Positions 7,776 through 17,289 of a stretch of DNA of 64,000 nucleotides are shown here, one piece after another; the first letter of the stretch is position 1; every line of letters begins with the position of its first letter. Below the pieces are notes generated by a model, which was not told where the DNA came from, ran no database searches, and worked only from the letters and a program-made list of their open reading frames with translations. This stretch comes from Shewanella atlantica (GTDB taxonomy: Bacteria > Pseudomonadota > Gammaproteobacteria > Enterobacterales > Shewanellaceae): the NCBI RefSeq assembly GCF_003966265.1, contig NZ_RXNV01000018.1:1-64000 (forward strand), written 5' to 3'. Made by a program: the position numbers and the translations under genes.

Positions 7776-9038
7776 TCAGCATTTATCGGCTTTCAAACTC
7801 CTGATATCTGAGCCCGTCGGGCCCTGGAAAGCGCGCAGACCGAATTCGGGTAATATGGCAAAGACATGATCGAAGATATCCCCCTGAATGCCTTCATAGA
7901 ATGCCCAGCGTGTATCGTTGGTGAAGATATAAATCTCTATCGGTACCCCTTCCGCTGTCGGCGCTAACTGACGCACCAGCAAGGTCATATCTTTATGGAT
8001 CTTGTCGTGATTACTCACGAACTCCTTCAAATAGGCCCTAAAAGTACCGATGTTCGTTAAATGCCGGCTATTAACTGGCATGTCGGCATCATCAACCAGA
8101 CTGTTGAAGTCTGCTAACTCTTCATTCTTAGCCGCAAAGTAATCTTTAAGGTAATTGATCTTACTGAGGCGAACTCTATCCTCTTCAGACAGGAAGCCAA
8201 TTGAGTGAATGTCGATAGAGACGGAGCGCTTAATGCGTCGCCCACCGGATTCAGACATGCCGCGCCAATTTTTAAATGCGTCAGATACCAAGGCGTAGGC
8301 GGGGATCATAGTAATTGTCTTATCCCAGTTACGTACCTTCACCGTCGTCAAAGAGACCTCTTCGACCGCTCCATCGGCACCATATTTATCCATCTGGATC
8401 CAATCACCGGTACTCACCATACGATTCGCCGCCAACTGAATACCTGCAACAAAACCTAAGATGGTGTCCCTGAAGACCAACATAACTAAACCGGTTGCGA
8501 CACCTAAACCACTGAGGAAATAGACCGGAGACTGATCCGCAATCACCGAAATGGAGATTATGACGGCCACAAAGAAGAGAAATAACTTAAACAGCTGCAC
8601 GAAACTCTTTATGGGAAGCCGTCGACTGACCAGATTTACATCGGCGATCTCATTGAAAGCATCCAGAGCGCTATATACCGCGCGGATAAGTATGATAACG
8701 ATACTGACACTCAGCAGGCGATCGATCAAAGAGCTCATCAGATGATGTTCTGTGAGCGCGATGGGTAACAGAAGGTCGAGCACCAGCGCCGGCACGATAT
8801 AGGAGAATTTCTCCAACACATTGTGCCCCATGAAGATATCGTCCCAGTTCACTTTAGAGCGCTGGATGACGATATTCATCGTACGGACGACACCTCTCCT
8901 GACAATCAGGTAGGCAATCATTGCCAGCACCAAGCTGGCAAAAACCAATACCGATGTGGAAACACCGTCCGATGGCGTGCTGTTGACCCCCCAGTCCGAT
9001 AACCACTGAGAGATCTGTAACCTTAATTCTTGATCCAC
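7776..9038 (-). CDS. YbdG-like mechanosensitive (MscS family) channel
   Basis: 420 residues, close to the 415 of E. coli YbdG. Five hydrophobic segments occupy about 25-230. The pore-lining/MscS beta domain follows with VFRDTILGFVAGIQLAANRMVSTGDWIQM and GAVEEVSLTTVKVRNWDKTI, and the cytoplasmic portion has the YbdG-type WRGMSESGGRRIKRS insertion. Such channels open under membrane tension to protect against hypo-osmotic shock. It is monocistronic, transcribed convergently with the LysE gene. Confidence 0.88.
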   Translation of the reverse strand: MDQELRLQISQWLSDWGVNSTPSDGVSTSVLVFASLVLAMIAYLIVRRGVVRTMNIVIQRSKVNWDDIFMGHNVLEKFSYIVPALVLDLLLPIALTEHHLMSSLIDRLLSVSIVIILIRAVYSALDAFNEIADVNLVSRRLPIKSFVQLFKLFLFFVAVIISISVIADQSPVYFLSGLGVATGLVMLVFRDTILGFVAGIQLAANRMVSTGDWIQMDKYGADGAVEEVSLTTVKVRNWDKTITMIPAYALVSDAFKNWRGMSESGGRRIKRSVSIDIHSIGFLSEEDRVRLSKINYLKDYFAAKNEELADFNSLVDDADMPVNSRHLTNIGTFRAYLKEFVSNHDKIHKDMTLLVRQLAPTAEGVPIEIYIFTNDTRWAFYEGIQGDIFDHVFAILPEFGLRAFQGPTGSDIRSLKADKC

Positions 9039-9233
9039 AATTACCTTCCTTAAAAACAGGAGCCAGGATACTTGTTTGTTAAATCATCGCTGGCAAGCCG
9101 AAACAATAGAGTACATAAAATGACACAATCAAGTTACAAGCATCTATTTTAAAAGAAATTTTAGCACTCTTGATTGACTACGGCTAAAAGTTTAACAACA
9201 ATCCGCTTTTAAAGTCGAAATCGGATGCTGCAG

Positions 9234-9770
9234 ATGAAAAAATATTTACTCGCCTCAGGCCTCATTCTCACCAGCTTAACGGCAACGGCGAATCAATTAG
9301 CACCAGAGACCGATTCCGCCTTTAAGCCTAAAATGAGTGTCAGCCTGGATTATATTCCTGCGGCAAATAACATGTACGGCGTCACCTTCGCTCCCTACCA
9401 CTACGACAGGGACTACGCGAACTGGGGTTACTATATCGGTTATGCCGCCAGTCAAAAAGACGACATGGATGTTAAGGAACCCGGGGAGGGTTACACCAAA
9501 GACACGATGTGGCGCTTTGGACTCAGCTATAGCCTGACCAGCAACTTCAGCCTCTATGGCGGCGCAGTCTCATATAACCATGAATCTCACTACACCAATA
9601 ATATCGTTCCCTTCATTGTCGATGGTGAGCCCGTCTGGGAAGAGGAGTCCGATACCTCCTGGGGAGCCGAAATCGGTCTACGATATATGATGGATTTTGG
9701 CTTGATGATTGGCGCCGGTTATAACTCAGCCTCCGAATCAGCGGTGATCAGCATAGGTTATGCGATGTAA
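9234..9770 (+). CDS. Small outer-membrane beta-barrel-like protein
   Basis: 178 residues from the ATG at 9234 (MKKYLLASG), preferred over the ATG three codons upstream because it gives a compact signal peptide ending near TATAN. The mature chain has alternating aromatic strands (YGVTFAPYHY, WGYYIGYAAS, FSLYGGAVSY, GAEIGLRYMMDFG) ending in a strand-like C-terminus, as expected for a small barrel of the outer membrane. No specific family was recognised. Confidence 0.65.
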   Translation: MKKYLLASGLILTSLTATANQLAPETDSAFKPKMSVSLDYIPAANNMYGVTFAPYHYDRDYANWGYYIGYAASQKDDMDVKEPGEGYTKDTMWRFGLSYSLTSNFSLYGGAVSYNHESHYTNNIVPFIVDGEPVWEEESDTSWGAEIGLRYMMDFGLMIGAGYNSASESAVISIGYAM

Positions 9771-9892
9771 ATAGATATTGCTCATCAAAGCTAAGTTTCA
9801 GGGCGATATTGATCTTAAAACCCTTCGCCCTATATGAAATTTGCTCACCTTTTGTATATGCTAGAGTCATCTCCTTTATTAGGTTCAATCTG

Positions 9893-10516
9893 ATGCATAA
9901 ACTACTGCGGGTATACACTTCACTGGCACTGTTGTTATTTACGGTTCCGGTCATGGCCGAAGAGGTCGCTAAAATCACTCTGGAAAATGGCACTACAGTC
10001 CGCCTGAATGACGACTTCACCTGGGAATACGTCATACTCGAGAGTCAGGAGTCTGCATCTACGGGGGCTTCTGTAACGGCTCAAACAGCTTCAGAAGTTA
10101 GCTCGACGGCAACTAAAACGACTGCTGCGGTCGTAACGACCAACACATTAACAGCGAGTGCGATGGAAAACTCGGCTCTGTTAAATCACACAGCAAAATC
10201 CGGCGTTAAAGTCAGTTTACTCAAGAGTGAGTGGGACGCAGATAACAGACTCGGACTTACTTTCGACCTTGCCAGTACCAGCTCAGAAAATTACGTTGTG
10301 ATAGAGATGGATATCACCCTGTTCGATGACAGTGGCAAACAGCTGAAAACCGAGACGGTCAAGGTATGGAAGGCTATATTCAGAATGGCCAACACCTATC
10401 TGCGTAATGGTGAACAACGCCAGAGTAAGACCTTCTGGATAGAGGGCATAGACAAGTCTCAGTGGACTAAAGAGTTAATGAGTCTCAAGATTGGCGAGAT
10501 GGACTCACGCATGTAG
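9893..10516 (+). CDS. DUF3157-family exported protein
   Basis: 207 residues starting at MHKLLRVYTS with a signal peptide ending near VMAEE. The segment ITLENGTTVRLNDDFTWEYV and the C-terminal half (TVKVWKAIFRMANTYLRNGEQRQSKTFWIEG) match the DUF3157 family of marine gammaproteobacteria. A Thr/Ala/Ser-rich linker occupies about 48-95. Function is unknown. The upstream in-frame extension lacks a signal-like start and was not used. Confidence 0.75.
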   Translation: MHKLLRVYTSLALLLFTVPVMAEEVAKITLENGTTVRLNDDFTWEYVILESQESASTGASVTAQTASEVSSTATKTTAAVVTTNTLTASAMENSALLNHTAKSGVKVSLLKSEWDADNRLGLTFDLASTSSENYVVIEMDITLFDDSGKQLKTETVKVWKAIFRMANTYLRNGEQRQSKTFWIEGIDKSQWTKELMSLKIGEMDSRM

Positions 10517-10589
10517 TCTACCTGTCAGGCTCAGTTTGTTAGCTCATATCTGTTACTCAGCCTCTTTACTCTATCTTTTTAATCTGAGA

Positions 10590-10627
10590 AAGCGCCCCTG
10601 AATGTTCACATTTGGGGGCGACTTTTA
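10590..10627 (+). terminator. Probable terminator between convergent genes
   Basis: GCGCCCC pairs with GGGGGCG across a short loop, followed by ACTTTTAT. It lies downstream of the DUF3157 gene and the convergent thioesterase, so it may act in both directions. Confidence 0.55.
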
Positions 10628-10642
10628 TCAGAGAATCTTCTA

Positions 10643-11146
10643 TCAAATAGCCTTCAATGCATCTTCATTAACTACAACTGAACTCATCATGGTTTCAGGC
10701 ATCTTTACAGCCACCATATGCCCCTTGGCGCAGACCTTTCCCATGGCACTCAATGTAATATCCACGACCACTTTTCGCGCCTTCACCTCACGGATCACTC
10801 CGCGAAGCTCAAGCTCGACTCCCATAGGCGTGGGCGCAAGATAATCGATATTGAGTGCGGCGGTGACAAAACGCTGCTCAGGAAGAGAGCCTAACTCTCT
10901 CCCTTGCTCCCGATAAGCCGCGGCCGATGCGCTACCGGTCCCATGACAATCGATTAACGACGCAATCAGCCCACCGTAGACAAACCCCGGGATAGCGGTA
11001 TGAAAGGCTTGCGGCATAAACACGGCCCGGGTTTCATCACCATCCCAATAACTTTTCAATTGATGACCATGGGAGTTATTCTTTCCACAGCCATAGCAGT
11101 GGCTCAGCTCCTCCGGATAGCTATCCTGAAAGGCAAGATTACTCAT
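10643..11146 (-). CDS. PaaI-type hotdog thioesterase
   Basis: 167 residues. The ATG at 11146 (MSNLAFQ) is chosen because GGAG lies six bases upstream; the longer reading would need a TTG. The hotdog fold signature is present: GFVYGGLIASLIDCHGTGSA contains the catalytic-helix acidic residue (D), followed by ALNIDYLAPTP. The N-terminal CYGCGKNNSHG segment is common in this subfamily. Predicted to hydrolyse acyl-CoA thioesters in the cytosol; substrate is unknown. Confidence 0.82.
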   Translation of the reverse strand: MSNLAFQDSYPEELSHCYGCGKNNSHGHQLKSYWDGDETRAVFMPQAFHTAIPGFVYGGLIASLIDCHGTGSASAAAYREQGRELGSLPEQRFVTAALNIDYLAPTPMGVELELRGVIREVKARKVVVDITLSAMGKVCAKGHMVAVKMPETMMSSVVVNEDALKAI

Positions 11147-11271
11147 CCTGTACTCCAATAATTAACAAATTTCATCAACCTAAGCTAATGTAATCTCCAA
11201 CCAGGTACAACACAGACAAAAGACTTAAGACCTATGGAGTATTAGGATAAAAGCTTGCCGCAGGCAACAAA

Positions 11272-11292
11272 AAAGGGCCCTAAGGCCCTTTC
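11272..11292 (-). terminator. Rho-independent terminator of hutUH
   Basis: AAAGGGCC/GGCCCTTT stem with a short loop; on the minus strand it is followed by a run of T. It sits about 70 bases downstream of the hutH stop. Confidence 0.8.
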
Positions 11293-11363
11293 ATTACCGC
11301 ACGCCGATTGATAAAAAACTCAAATCAATCAAACCTGCACACAGAAATTTCAATCAAGTTTAA

Positions 11364-12896
11364 TTACAAACTTGGAAGAATTCCTGCTGGCAGGTAAGCG
11401 TTGAAGCTTGCCGTGATAAGCAGGTCGGTCGCCGCTTCGATATCCGGGCCGAAGAAACGGTCCTTATCGTAGTAGGTCACCAACTCACGTAGCTCGGCTT
11501 TCGCCTGGCTAACGGCAGTACTTGGCTGCAGCGGACGACGGAAGTCCAGCCCCTGTGCCGATGCAAGCAACTCGACGGCTAAGACACCGCGGGTATTTTC
11601 AGACATATCACGCAGACGGCGCGCCGCGAACGTCGCCATAGACACGTGGTCTTCCTGGTTTGCCGATGTCGGTAAGCTATCGACAGACGCCGGATGAGCA
11701 TAGGTCTTATTCTCCGATGCCAATGCCGCGGCGGTCACCTGAGCGATCATGAAGCCTGAGTTCACTCCGCCATTCTCGACTAAGAAAGGCGGTAGTTTAG
11801 AAAGGTTAGAATCGATAAGCAGTGCGATACGACGCTCCGCAATAGAGCCTAACTCGGCTATGGCAATCGCCAAGTTATCGGCCGCCATAGCCACCGGCTC
11901 GGCGTGGAAGTTACCACCCGAGATGATGTCTCCGGTATCCTGGAACACCAGTGGGTTATCGGTAACTCCGTTCGCTTCTGTGCCCAGCACTTCTGCTGCA
12001 TGACGGATTTGAGTCAAACACGCACCGAGTACCTGTGGCTGACAACGCAGTGAGTATGGGTCCTGCACCTTCTCGCAATCCACATGGCTCAAGCTGATCT
12101 CAGACTCTTCACCTAAGATATGACGGAATACGGCAGCGGAATCGATCTGCCCTTTCTGACCACGGGCCGCATGAATGCGGGGGTCGAACGGGCTTCGACT
12201 GCCCATAGCGGCTTCGACGCTCATCGCACCAACCACTGAACTGGCCGCAAATAGATCTTCGGCGTTAAACAAACCCTCTAAGGCTAACGCCGTCGATGCC
12301 TGTGTACCGTTAAGCAGAGCCAAGCCCTCTTTAGCAGCAAGTTCGATAGGCTTAAGACCGGCTATCTCGAGACCCTCTTTGGCACTCAGGATCTCTCCCT
12401 TGTAGCTCATCTCGCCTTCACCGAGTAACGGCAGACACATATGAGACAGAGGAGCCAAGTCACCCGACGCCCCCACAGAACCTTTTTCCGGCACACAAGG
12501 GTAAACTTCGGCGTTAACCAGTGCGATAAGAAAGTTAATCACCTCGAGACGAATACCCGAAAAACCACGACTCAACGAGTTGATCTTAAGCACCATCATC
12601 AAGCGCACGGTAGCATCTTGCATATATTGGCCGGTACCGGCAGCGTGTGACAGCACGATTGAGCGCTGCAACAACTGCAAGTCATCGGCCGCGATCTTAG
12701 TGTTAGCCAGCAGACCGAAGCCGGTGTTGATGCCATAAACCGTACGGCCTTCATCCAACACTTGCTGAACTAAGCCGGCACTGGTATTGATGTCGGCAAT
12801 GGCGCTATCGGCAAGCTCAAGGCTTACCTTGCTGCGGCTGATCTCGCGGATTTGAGACAGGGTCAGGGTGCCCGGTTTTAAAACTAAATGACTCAT
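11364..12896 (-). CDS. hutH: Histidine ammonia-lyase
   Basis: 510 residues. Converts L-histidine to urocanate and ammonia, the first step of histidine catabolism. The ASG triad that forms the MIO electrophile is visible in GSVGASGDLAPLSH, and the other family blocks (YGINTGFG, LLNGTQAS, DNPLVF) are intact. Its start lies three bases after the hutU stop, so the two are co-translated. Length matches the family norm (~510). Confidence 0.97.
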   Translation of the reverse strand: MSHLVLKPGTLTLSQIREISRSKVSLELADSAIADINTSAGLVQQVLDEGRTVYGINTGFGLLANTKIAADDLQLLQRSIVLSHAAGTGQYMQDATVRLMMVLKINSLSRGFSGIRLEVINFLIALVNAEVYPCVPEKGSVGASGDLAPLSHMCLPLLGEGEMSYKGEILSAKEGLEIAGLKPIELAAKEGLALLNGTQASTALALEGLFNAEDLFAASSVVGAMSVEAAMGSRSPFDPRIHAARGQKGQIDSAAVFRHILGEESEISLSHVDCEKVQDPYSLRCQPQVLGACLTQIRHAAEVLGTEANGVTDNPLVFQDTGDIISGGNFHAEPVAMAADNLAIAIAELGSIAERRIALLIDSNLSKLPPFLVENGGVNSGFMIAQVTAAALASENKTYAHPASVDSLPTSANQEDHVSMATFAARRLRDMSENTRGVLAVELLASAQGLDFRRPLQPSTAVSQAKAELRELVTYYDKDRFFGPDIEAATDLLITASFNAYLPAGILPSL

Positions 12897-12899
12897 GAA

Positions 12900-14570
12900 T
12901 TACTTCTCCAGCATCGGCAGATCTAGATTCTGCTCTTTGGCACATTTCTTAGCGATATCGTATCCGGCATCGGCGTGACGCATCACACCAGTCGCAGGGT
13001 CATTCCATAGCACGCGGCCTAAACGAACCGCGGCCTCATCACTACCGTCTGCGACAATAACCACACCCGAGTGTTGGCTAAAGCCCATGCCCACACCACC
13101 GCCGTGGTGCAGCGAAACCCAAGTCGCGCCACTCGCCGTATTAAGAAGTGCATTCATTAATGGCCAATCTGAAACCGCATCAGAACCGTCGAGCATAGAT
13201 TCAGTTTCACGGTTAGGGCTGGCAACAGAGCCGGAGTCCAGATGGTCACGACCGATAACAACCGGCGCCGAAAGTTCGCCACTTTTAACCATTTCGTTGA
13301 AGGCTAATGCCAAGCGAGCACGGTCTTTCAGGCCAACCCAACAGATACGCGATGGCAATCCCTGAAATGCGATACGTTCACGGGCCATATCCAGCCAGTT
13401 ATGCAGCTGAGGGTTATCCGGAATAAGCTCTTTAACCTTGGCATCTGTCTTATAGATATCTTCAGGATCGCCGGATAGTGCAGCCCAGCGAAACGGTCCA
13501 ATACCTTCACAGAAGAGCGGACGTACATAGGCTGGTACGAAACCTGGGAAGTCGAACGCGTTTTCAACTCCCTCTTCGAACGCCATCTGACGGATATTGT
13601 TACCGTAATCGGTAGTCGCGGCGCCTGCGGCTTGTAGAGCCAGCATAGCTTTGACCTGTACTGCCATAGATTGCTTGGCCGCCTTAACCACCGCCGCTTC
13701 ATCTTTCTTACGCATCTCGGCGGCGTATTCCAGAGTCCAGTTCTGTGGCAGGTAGCCATTCAGAGGATCGTGTGCCGATGTCTGATCGGTCACCACATCC
13801 GGTGTGATACCACGCTCTACCAGCTCCGCGAACACATCGGCCGCATTAGCAAGCAGACCCACAGACACAGGCTTACCACTCTTGTTCGCCTCATCGATCA
13901 TCGCCAGAGCTTCATCGAGGGAGTCTGTTTTCTTATCCACATACTTAGTACGCAGACGGAAATCGATACGGGTTTCATCCACTTCACAGGTCAATACCGA
14001 GTAACCCGCCATAGTTCCGGCTAGTGGTTGAGCACCACCCATGCCACCCAAGCCACCAGTCAGGATCCATTTACCCTCTGATGAGCCACCAAAGTGCTTC
14101 TTCGCCATGGCGGCAAAGGTTTCGTAAGTGCCCTGCACGATCCCCTGAGAGCCGATATATATCCAGGAGCCCGCTGTCATCTGGCCATACATGGCCAAAC
14201 CTTTCTTATCAAGCTCGTTGAAGTGTTCCCAGTTTGCCCAGTGTGGTACGAGGTTAGAGTTGGCGATGATCACACGTGGCGCATTACTGTGAGTCTTGAA
14301 TACACCAACGGGTTTACCCGACTGAACCAGCAGGGTTTCATCCTCTTCCAGACGCTGCAGCACTTCGATGATCTTGTCGTAGCATTCCCAATCGCGGGCC
14401 GCTCGTCCGATACCGCCGTAGACCACCAGATCCTCCGGGCGCTCGGCAACATCCGGATGCAGATTGTTCATCAACATACGCATAGGCGCTTCGGTTAACC
14501 AGCTCTTACAGCTTAACTTTGTGCCGTGTGGCGCTATGATGCGACGGCTTGGGTCGTGTCTCTTATCCAT
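12900..14570 (-). CDS. hutU: Urocanate hydratase
   Basis: 556 residues from the ATG at 14570 (MDKRHD), which matches the usual length; an in-frame upstream extension to 14702 is non-conserved and was excluded. Converts urocanate to imidazolone propionate using NAD+ as electrophile. The glycine-rich GGLGGMGGAQPLAG loop, the GLPSRICWVG segment containing the conserved cysteine, and the HHGGGVGMGFSQHSG block are all present. First gene of the hutU-hutH pair and downstream of hutC on the same strand. Confidence 0.97.
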   Translation of the reverse strand: MDKRHDPSRRIIAPHGTKLSCKSWLTEAPMRMLMNNLHPDVAERPEDLVVYGGIGRAARDWECYDKIIEVLQRLEEDETLLVQSGKPVGVFKTHSNAPRVIIANSNLVPHWANWEHFNELDKKGLAMYGQMTAGSWIYIGSQGIVQGTYETFAAMAKKHFGGSSEGKWILTGGLGGMGGAQPLAGTMAGYSVLTCEVDETRIDFRLRTKYVDKKTDSLDEALAMIDEANKSGKPVSVGLLANAADVFAELVERGITPDVVTDQTSAHDPLNGYLPQNWTLEYAAEMRKKDEAAVVKAAKQSMAVQVKAMLALQAAGAATTDYGNNIRQMAFEEGVENAFDFPGFVPAYVRPLFCEGIGPFRWAALSGDPEDIYKTDAKVKELIPDNPQLHNWLDMARERIAFQGLPSRICWVGLKDRARLALAFNEMVKSGELSAPVVIGRDHLDSGSVASPNRETESMLDGSDAVSDWPLMNALLNTASGATWVSLHHGGGVGMGFSQHSGVVIVADGSDEAAVRLGRVLWNDPATGVMRHADAGYDIAKKCAKEQNLDLPMLEK

Positions 14571-14719
14571 CTTGCGTAACCTCATTTCAATTTGTTGGTG
14601 CTTATTTTTGTCCTCTCTTTCCCCATTGGGAGTAGAGAGGCGTATTGCTGTTATTTTTATTGCTTTACTTGTGTTGCTTGAATGGCTCAGAAATGAAACC
14701 AAGCCATCGATATATATTT

Positions 14720-15421
14720 TTAGAAAGTCAGATGACCACCTAGTCGGAATCGAGTCCCCGGATGGATCAGCCTGGCGTAACTTACTACGCCCTTTCGCGA
14801 CCAGGTACGACGAATTATCTGTAAACAGGGCTCGCTCGACTCTATCGCTAAATGCTCTTGATTGTGTTCGTTGGCCACCACGGCTTCTAAGGTATGACGC
14901 GCCTCGGTAAGGGGGGCAACCTGTGACAAATATTCGTGGGGAGTCTGTAGCGTGAAGTCTTGCTGCAGGTAATCCGGTACCAGTTTGGGGTTAACGAAAC
15001 GCTCTTCCAGCTGCAGAGGTATGCCCTGCTCGCAATGTACCAGTACCGAGTAAAAAACCGGACTTCCCGTCTCCAGTCCTAAGGCGATGGCTATCGGTGC
15101 TGTCGCTTCGGTTTGAGTCAGCTCAAGTTGTTTAACGCTGTAGCCATGGCCCCTGTCTTTAATTTCATCGGCAATGTTACGAATAGCCATCATAGAGGAC
15201 TGAGATTTAAGCTCGGCGACGAAGGTGCCCAAGCCTTGAGAGCGCTCTAACACACCATCATCGGTCAACTCCGTTAATGCACGGCGCGCCGTCATTCGGC
15301 TGCACTCAAACAGTTCTGCCATCTGGTTTTCTGAAGGAACACGGCTATGCTCCTCCCACTCACCGGATTCGATGCGGGCTAAAATATACTGCTTTATCTC
15401 TGCAAACTTGGGCGTTGCCAT
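14720..15421 (-). CDS. hutC: HutC, GntR-family repressor of histidine utilisation
   Basis: 233 residues: N-terminal winged helix-turn-helix (VPSENQMAELFECSRMTARRALTELTDDGVLERSQGLGTFV, split here into its recognisable blocks VPSENQMAE, SRMTARRALTEL and RSQGLGTFV) and a C-terminal UTRA ligand-binding domain. HutC proteins repress hut genes and are released by urocanate. It is divergent from hutI across a 195-base region containing a perfect palindrome of the HutC type, and co-directional with hutU 149 bases downstream. A good AAGGA site precedes the ATG. Confidence 0.95.
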   Translation of the reverse strand: MATPKFAEIKQYILARIESGEWEEHSRVPSENQMAELFECSRMTARRALTELTDDGVLERSQGLGTFVAELKSQSSMMAIRNIADEIKDRGHGYSVKQLELTQTEATAPIAIALGLETGSPVFYSVLVHCEQGIPLQLEERFVNPKLVPDYLQQDFTLQTPHEYLSQVAPLTEARHTLEAVVANEHNQEHLAIESSEPCLQIIRRTWSRKGVVSYARLIHPGTRFRLGGHLTF

Positions 15422-15500
15422 ACCAATCCTTTGCTCTTTCTTTTGCGGTATCAGGAGCTAGGTTCTAGAATCTAGAAACCTCTCTTTGGCCAATAACGCT

Positions 15501-15529
15501 TTTCAAACGATGAAAATTACCGCTATAAT
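15501..15529 (+). promoter_or_regulatory. Probable hutI sigma-70 promoter
   Basis: A perfect TATAAT -10 at 15524-15529, with TTTCAA 17 bases upstream as a modest -35. The expected start of transcription is at about 15535, directly on the palindromic operator. Confidence 0.6.
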
Positions 15530-15534
15530 CCTAG

Positions 15535-15548
15535 CTTGTATATACAAG
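15535..15548. promoter_or_regulatory. HutC operator
   Basis: CTTGTATATACAAG is a perfect 14-base palindrome. It matches the known CTTGTATgTACAAG-type HutC site and lies between hutC and hutI. A further half-site (TACAAG) follows at about 15553. Binding here would cover the transcription start of hutI. Confidence 0.88.
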
Positions 15549-15616
15549 TAAATACAAGTTGGATCACAACTTTTATTTCCGAACGAACATGAACACGTTA
15601 AGAGTGAGGGAAAAAT

Positions 15617-16843
15617 ATGTCTTGGGATCAGGTCTGGATTGACGTCAACGTAGCGACTATGTCTCCTTCTGTATCAGCGCCTTACGGAGCGATAACCGAT
15701 GCAGCCGTTGCGGTAAAAGCGGGCCGGATTGCCTGGATTGGCCCGCGCTGCGAACTCCCCGAATTCGATGTTCTGTCAACGCCGGTTTACAGAGGAAAAG
15801 GCGCCTGGATCACACCGGGACTCATCGACGCTCATACCCATTTAGTGTTCGCAGGTAACCGGGCAAACGAGTTTGAGCTTCGCCTGCAAGGCGCGAGTTA
15901 CGAAGAGATTGCCCGCAGCGGTGGTGGCATCATATCTACCGTAAAAGCCTGCCGTGAAGCCAGCGAAGGCGAACTTTTTGAGCTGGGCCGAAAACGTCTC
16001 AACGCCCTGGCGAAAGAAGGTGTCACCACGGTCGAGATCAAATCAGGTTATGGTTTGGAAACAGAGACTGAACTCAAACTGCTGCGCGTCGCCCGCGAGC
16101 TGGGCAAACATCATCACGTCGATGTGAAAACCACCTTCTTAGGTGCCCATGCCATCCCGCCAGAGTACAAAGATGATGCCGAAGGCTATGTCGACTTAGT
16201 CATAAACGAGATGCTACCCGCCGTTATCGAGGAAAACCTTGCCGATGCGGCCGATGTCTTCTGTGAAAATATCGCCTTCAGTGTCGAACAGACCGAGCGG
16301 GTACTCACTGCGGCGAAAGATGCCGGACTAGATATTAAGCTTCACGCGGAGCAACTCTCTAACCTGGGAGGATCGGCTATGGCCGCCGGGATCGGTGCCA
16401 AGTCGGTGGATCATATCGAATACCTCGACGAGGCCGGAGTAAAAGCCCTGAGTCAAAGTGGCACCTGCGCCACCCTGCTCCCCGGTGCCTTCTACTTCCT
16501 GCGTGAAACTCAGATGCCACCGATTGAGCTGCTGCGTAAACATAAGGTACCCATGGTTCTGGCCAGTGACTACAACCCGGGCTCGTCGCCACTCTGCTCG
16601 AGTCTGTTGATGCTCAACATGGGTTGCACCCTGTTTCGCCTGACGCCAGAGGAGGCGCTTGCGGGTATGACGCGCAATGCCGCCAAGGCGCTGGGAATTG
16701 AGGATAATGTCGGCGTATTAGCCGAAGGGATGCAGGCAGACTTCTGTTTGTGGGATATTACGACACCAGCTCAGCTTTCCTACTCATATGGCGTAGGTGT
16801 GTGCCTTGAGGTAGTGAAGGCAGGACAGTTGGTCCATCAGTAA
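15617..16843 (+). CDS. hutI: Imidazolonepropionase
   Basis: 408 residues, normal length. Hydrolyses imidazolone propionate to N-formimino-glutamate. Amidohydrolase metal-binding motif DAHTHLVFAGNR, then FLGAHAIPPEY, the KLHAEQLSN metal-ligand histidine, and SDYNPGSSP near the end are all present. GAGGGA ribosome binding site upstream. The final hut enzyme (HutG or HutF route) is not adjacent to this cluster, so completion of the pathway must be encoded elsewhere. Confidence 0.96.
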   Translation: MSWDQVWIDVNVATMSPSVSAPYGAITDAAVAVKAGRIAWIGPRCELPEFDVLSTPVYRGKGAWITPGLIDAHTHLVFAGNRANEFELRLQGASYEEIARSGGGIISTVKACREASEGELFELGRKRLNALAKEGVTTVEIKSGYGLETETELKLLRVARELGKHHHVDVKTTFLGAHAIPPEYKDDAEGYVDLVINEMLPAVIEENLADAADVFCENIAFSVEQTERVLTAAKDAGLDIKLHAEQLSNLGGSAMAAGIGAKSVDHIEYLDEAGVKALSQSGTCATLLPGAFYFLRETQMPPIELLRKHKVPMVLASDYNPGSSPLCSSLLMLNMGCTLFRLTPEEALAGMTRNAAKALGIEDNVGVLAEGMQADFCLWDITTPAQLSYSYGVGVCLEVVKAGQLVHQ

Positions 16844-17289
16844 CTCTCTCTATCAGAAGCAGGTAGCCTGAGCGATGAGGCTGACTCATCGTTATTTATC
16901 GTAACCCTCAAGGGTGTTTATATTTAGCAGGCTTGATTGATAACCATGGCTTCATGGTTATCAATCGCCTCCCGGCGGGGGATGTGCAGGTACTTCTGTG
17001 CCACGGTGAGTGAAGCGAAGCTTCGTGTTACGAACGAGAAGCATGGATGCTGAACTGGCTTTTAGATAAGGATATCGTTGTGAGCACAATCCCTGTAGGC
17101 TCTACGACAGCATCCTTGCTGTCAAAGGTCGCAGCCGTATTTACACTGAGTTATCTATCTCTTCGATTGAGCTTCGTTGCTTAGTATTTAGAAATCTAGT
17201 GATTTGCTAGGTAGATGAACCAAATGCTGTCGGCGAGGTGGAGCTGAAGATGTTATTCCAGCCTTGTTGTACCTGGATTCAGTCCCTTA
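16844..17289. other. Intergenic region with perfect hairpin and dispersed-repeat-like sequence
   Basis: No gene seen. At 16935-16966 a 14-base stem (GATTGATAACCATG with its exact complement) encloses a GCTT loop. The stretch 17000-17130, with alternating AAGC/GCTT phrases and AGCATCCTTGCTGTCAAAGG, looks like a Shewanella-type dispersed intergenic repeat. No second copy is in this window. Confidence 0.5.

Noticed and set aside
14655..14680. Second HutC operator before hutU
   Set aside because: CTTGTGTTGCTTG is not palindromic and matches only a half-site.
14571..14702. N-terminal extension of HutU
   Set aside because: It lengthens the protein beyond the usual 556 residues with non-conserved sequence and lacks support over the ATG at 14570.
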